This document shows, one piece after another, positions 15,036 to 17,742 of a stretch of DNA of 17,742 bases. The notes beneath the pieces are model-generated. The model saw nothing but the letters and a program-made list of their open reading frames with translations, did not search any database and had not been told where the DNA came from. Made by a program: the position numbers and the translations under genes. The DNA comes from Baffinella frigidus (Eukaryota > Cryptophyceae > Cryptomonadales > Baffinellaceae): contig MU646366.1 in the NCBI GenBank assembly GCA_026770585.1, positions 296,774 to 314,515 on the forward strand, in the 5' to 3' direction. Each line of letters begins with the position of its first letter. Position 1 is the first letter of the stretch.

Positions 15036-15149
15036 AGCGAGATGTGGTCCAGCAGCGCGTGGTATCTGTAGGCCACGCACAAAAACGAAACTATGCCAAA
15101 AGGTGACGATGCAGGTACTCTAACTGTCTGGAATTGGTTCTGCCCCCGG
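15036..15149. repeat. Module G, copy 2 with 75-bp insertion
   Basis: The same two blocks as copy 1 (AGCGAGATGTGGTCCAGCAG plus CGCGTGG at 15036-15062, and TTCTGCCCCCGG at 15138-15149) are separated by 75 bp (15063-15137). TGG precedes each junction. The insert keeps the minus-strand frame open (25 codons between RGQN and HALLDHISL). Its ends are not GT-AG in either orientation. Confidence 0.8.
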
Positions 15150-15352
15150 TTGAAAGCACCGGCTACCATACAGCGGGCCACAAAGGGATCGAGAGTTTCG
15201 TTGGGGCTGGAATATCGGGTGTCATGTGACCAATTTGCATCAGAAAGATCCTTACCTCAAAGTCAATTGTCTTCCGGAAAGTTGACTTTTCATGAAAGGT
15301 TCGTAGTCCACCGTGTGGATAGACAAAACATTTCAGTTTTCAGATGACATAC
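15150..15352. other. Unassigned spacer
   Basis: No gene or repeat recognised. If the exon at 15353-15476 is real, this would be the start of its downstream intron on the minus strand. Confidence 0.4.
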
Positions 15353-15476
15353 CGGGCCGTTGGGAGCGCCGATCATGGTCTCCACGACTTCGTCACCCGG
15401 CTTGGGTACCAACGGCTTCTTCTGCCCGTTTGCTGTCTCCTCGTCCACGTCGAGGTTCCAGTATCTTCGGGGGGAC
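15353..15476 (-). CDS. Candidate internal exon, minus strand (fragment)
   Basis: On the minus strand, a pyrimidine-rich acceptor (CCCCCTTCGTTCGCAG) precedes 15476 and a consensus donor, CCCG|GTATGT, follows 15353. The 124 nt give one base plus 41 codons. The peptide includes RRYWNLDVDEETANGQKK and LVPKPGDEVVETMIGAPNG, which is charged, varied and protein-like. No family recognised. It is unclear whether this is joined to the exon-like 13006-13182 on the same strand, 2.2 kb away; repeats and telomeric tracts fill the interval. Confidence 0.4.
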
Positions 15477-15639
15477 CTGCGAACGAAGGGGGGTGGGGGG
15501 TGGCGTGAGGACGTGACACGTGTTTCTTCAGGACGGGACCGGTGTGTCGTCAGGACGAGATCTGTGTGTCGTGTGGGATATGCTGGACGTCCTGAAGAAG
15601 CCACCCAGGGGTCAAAGGAATTTTCTGATAACGCACGAT

Positions 15640-15905
15640 GCTAGGAGGGTGCCATGTCAGGGCCAACCGAGAGCGTAAGGCTCGAGAGTAATGAATACGA
15701 AGAAGCCGACCATAGAGCTGACGGCTGGAGAGTAACAAAGAAGAAAAAGAAGAACCGAGAGCGGAGGGGCTCTGATATGTCAGGTGCCGGGAGCGTGGGG
15801 GTGGGGGGTTCATGTCAGGAGACCAAGGCGTAATAAAGAAGAAGAAGAACCGACAGCGGCTGGGCTCTGAAATGTCAGGAGAACCGAGAGAGGGGGAGAG
15901 GGTTA
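15640..15905 (+). repeat. GAA-rich repeat module, imperfect copies
   Basis: Two copies of about 55 bp share a GTAA(C/T)AAAGAAGAA tract, ACCGAGAGCGG or ACCGACAGCGG, GGGCTCTGA and ATGTCAGG (about 15734-15785 and 15829-15880). ATGTCAGG occurs again near 15653 and 15813, and ATGTCAGC near 15906. The GTAGTAAAGAAGAAG tract in module C copy 2 is similar. Confidence 0.75.
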
Positions 15906-15957
15906 CATGTCAGCAGGGCGGGGCCCGAGGCGGAAGAGCGGCAGCTTCCAGTTGCCT

Positions 15958-16155
15958 GCCATCCGACAACGCCATCAGATCATGCTATCAGATAACGCCA
16001 TTCCATCACGCTATGCAATCACGCCATCACACGAAGCTATGATATCGCGCTGTGAGATCGCGCCATGCAATCACGCCAGTTGCCTGCCATGCCATCACGC
16101 TATGAGATCACGCTCTGCGATCGCGCCATAATATCACGCCATGTGACCACGCGCT
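15958..16155 (+). repeat. Degenerate 10-11 bp minisatellite, ATCACGCCAT
   Basis: About 18 units of ATCACGCCAT / GATCGCGCTATG type, many differing by one or two bases. TTGCCTGCCAT occurs at both 15952 and 16080, suggesting a larger repeat of about 130 bp. Confidence 0.85.
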
Positions 16156-16347
16156 CATCCCGCTGAAACGCGGTTTGTGAGACACACCGGAAATGCCATC
16201 ACACTCATGAAATGCCCGGTAGACAGGCGAATTGTCTGATATCACGCCATGCGGCCACGCGCGCGTCCCACGGAAACGCGGTTTTTGAGACACGCCGGAA
16301 AACGCCTTTACACTCCGGAAATGCGCGGCAGAGAGGCGAACTGTCTG
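16131..16347 (+). repeat. Tandem duplication, 108-bp units
   Basis: 16131-16238 and 16239-16347 both begin ATATCACGCCATG and end CTGTCTG (GAATTGTCTG / GAACTGTCTG). They share GAAACGCGGTTT, TGAGACAC, CCGGAAA and GAGGCGAA-like landmarks. They grow out of the end of the minisatellite. Confidence 0.9.
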
Positions 16348-16618
16348 CCAACCATCGAACCCAGGCATCACACCAATTTGACGTGCTGCAGCGAAACTGA
16401 ACCAATTCGGCGTGCTCCAACAGTATACACGCAGTTTCAGCACCCATCATCCCGAAATCGAAAGGCAGGTTCGGGTGGTTCAGTAAAACCAAACCGCCAA
16501 GCCAGTAGAATGCCGGGCGGCGGATCCGGGTAGTGCTTATGTCCCTACGGTAGGCAGTACCATACGGTCCTACGGACTACCCGTACCCGCCTTGGTACCC
16601 GGTCTGATCCCACACGAG
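16348..16618. other. Unassigned spacer
   Basis: ACCAATT..GCGTGCT.CA occurs twice (about 16371 and 16400). CCCTACGGTAGG, CATACGGTCCTACGGAC and CCGTACCC near 16543-16588 are small palindromic motifs like those in repeat D. No gene seen. Confidence 0.4.
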
Positions 16619-16649
16619 CTCTCTCTCTCTCTCTCTCGTCCTCTCTCTC

Positions 16650-16696
<47 letters not shown>

Positions 16697-16717
16697 CACA
16701 TTCCCTCTCTCTCTCTC

Positions 16718-16751
<34 letters not shown>

Positions 16752-16764
16752 CCTCTCTCTCTCT
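16619..16764. repeat. (CT)n / (GA)n microsatellite
   Basis: About 145 bp of CT dinucleotides with CGTCCT, CCCT and TGCACATTCC interruptions. The long open frames here (poly Arg-Glu on -, poly Ser-Leu on +) are products of the dinucleotide repeat. Confidence 0.97.
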
Positions 16765-16906
16765 GCACCTGATTGAGTGTACGCGCCTCCGCGCGTGAAA
16801 ATCGGCAGGATCGAAAAGCCAATCTGCACCAAGCGAAGCATGTCAGGTGCATGTCACGTACAAGCTGCCGAAATGATGCCGAAACGATGTGCCGCTATGA
16901 TATTTT

Positions 16907-16999
16907 CCACACAGCGGACTTCGAAGGGATTTTGAATAACCCCTAAGCGATAAGACCCAGGACCCAACGTTAGGCAACCCGCAGGGACATAGGGGGGTT
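16907..16999 (+). repeat. Inverted dispersed repeat D, plus copy
   Basis: It aligns with the reverse complement of 4656-4749. The hairpin core here has changed (CCCAACGTTAGG and CCCGCAGGGAC instead of the exact CCTACGG stem), so the structure is less stable than in the other copy. Confidence 0.8.
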
Positions 17000-17616
17000 C
17001 CTATGAATAAGGTTCACGGAAAGGTGGCCCAATTTGGGCTGAAAATCTCTTTGTGCCCACTTTGTGGATGAAACATCTTTTTTGAAATGATGTAGAACAG
17101 AATGTTGACAACCGTGACCAGGGTTGAATGTTATTTGGTGGGTACTTTTTCTGCATACACTGCTCTACATATGATGTGCAGGGCCGACACGTGTGAAGAA
17201 ATCCTGGCGACGGAATGACGTTTGCTGATGGGATGGTGGGTGACAAGAGCGGACGAAACCAATATCGATGGCGGATCGATGCACCACCAGGTGGTCTATT
17301 CGTTCTCAATGTATATGCCGACTAAACCGCACGGTCCATTTATTCAGAACGTATGGGATAGCGTCTCTGCTACGTGCGGGGGTGTCAGGTCCTACCCAAT
17401 AAATATTCGAAGCCCCAAGACCCGAAAAAAGCTGTTTCGGGCTGCAGGTGGCGTAAAAGGGTCAGAACACTACGGAAAACACCCTCAGAACACTACGTTT
17501 CTCGTATTGTTCTGAGGGGTACGTGTTGGGGTGTCGGGCGAGGCCGACCTGAACCATGCGTGGCGCCAGAACCTTGTTCGGTTTCGCCTTGGGCCCTGTT
17601 GTTCGGTAGGGGGGAG
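17000..17616. other. Unassigned, one hairpin, no gene supported
   Basis: The minus frame ending at 17001 (102 codons) and the plus frame 17222-17515 (97 codons, containing VYSFSMYMPTKPHGPF) are open. Neither begins at a well-placed ATG and neither matches a family I know. The hairpin CCCTCAGAACA / TGTTCTGAGGG lies at 17482-17492 and 17508-17518. Confidence 0.45.
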
Positions 17617-17641
17617 AGGGTTTAGGGTTTAGGGTTCAGGG
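17617..17641 (+). repeat. Short telomeric motif cluster
   Basis: GGTTTAGGGTTTAGGGTTCA followed by a G run: three TTTAGGG-type units, G-rich strand on +. Confidence 0.8.
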
Positions 17642-17668
17642 GGGGAGGGAGGGCACGTCAGGTTGTCG

Positions 17669-17669
17669 C

Positions 17670-17742
<73 letters not shown>
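17669..17742 (+). repeat. (CTGT)n microsatellite at window end
   Basis: 18.5 perfect CTGT units running to the last base. The true length is not known because the window ends inside it. Confidence 0.98.

Noticed and set aside
16545-16852. Open frames of about 70-98 codons, poly Arg-Glu or poly Ser-Leu
   Set aside because: They are translations of the CT/GA dinucleotide repeat.

Overview
The window looks like a eukaryotic, probably subtelomeric or repeat-rich nuclear contig. Reasons: plant/algal-type TTTAGGG tracts at five or six separate places, all with the G-rich strand on +; long degenerate and exact microsatellites; dispersed and inverted repeat families; a MITE-like element; and coding stretches that only read well if short GT-AG introns are assumed. 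There are no operons, ribosome binding sites, or recognisable rRNA or tRNA genes. TTTAGGG telomeres occur in land plants, many green algae, chromerid algae and some other protists; the sequence does not let me choose between them. The window begins in a G homopolymer and ends inside a (CTGT)n tract, which looks like a contig bounded by low-complexity sequence.

Layout. 1-800: GC-rich DNA with no supportable gene. 840-5050: dispersed repeats dominate. A family with an 'AAAGGACCTAAAG'-type tail is present in at least seven long copies plus an array of short derivatives. One copy is interrupted at 2036-2650 by a 615-bp Tourist/PIF-Harbinger-like MITE with 45-bp terminal inverted repeats and TAA target duplications. 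Two foldback hairpins lie nearby. 5160-5960: GC-rich segment with candidate exon pieces and the first copy of a 100-bp block. 5984-6535: degenerate telomeric tract. 6540-7900: mostly unassigned, with a 24-bp tandem duplication and a minus-strand open segment carrying a duplicated peptide.

7933-9683: the only gene I am confident is coding, an orphan protein of about 430-505 residues on +. Its long exon ends at 9683 and probably joins a short upstream exon through an intron of 73 or 89 bp. The second copy of the 100-bp block lies just upstream.

9684-17742: a mosaic of tandem modules (10604-11260, 11543-11633, 11880-12262, 13585-14545, 14891-15149, 15640-16347), telomeric and telomere-variant tracts (TTATGGG at 10977-11075), a short foldback element, microsatellites, and two well-formed minus-strand candidate exons (13006-13182 and 15353-15476) that may be remnants of genes broken up by repeat insertion. 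One telomeric tract (13676-13766) is flanked by a 12-bp duplication of the sequence it interrupts.

No pathway can be inferred. The biological interest is in genome structure: recent mobile-element insertion, telomeric-sequence insertion and modular duplication around one orphan gene.
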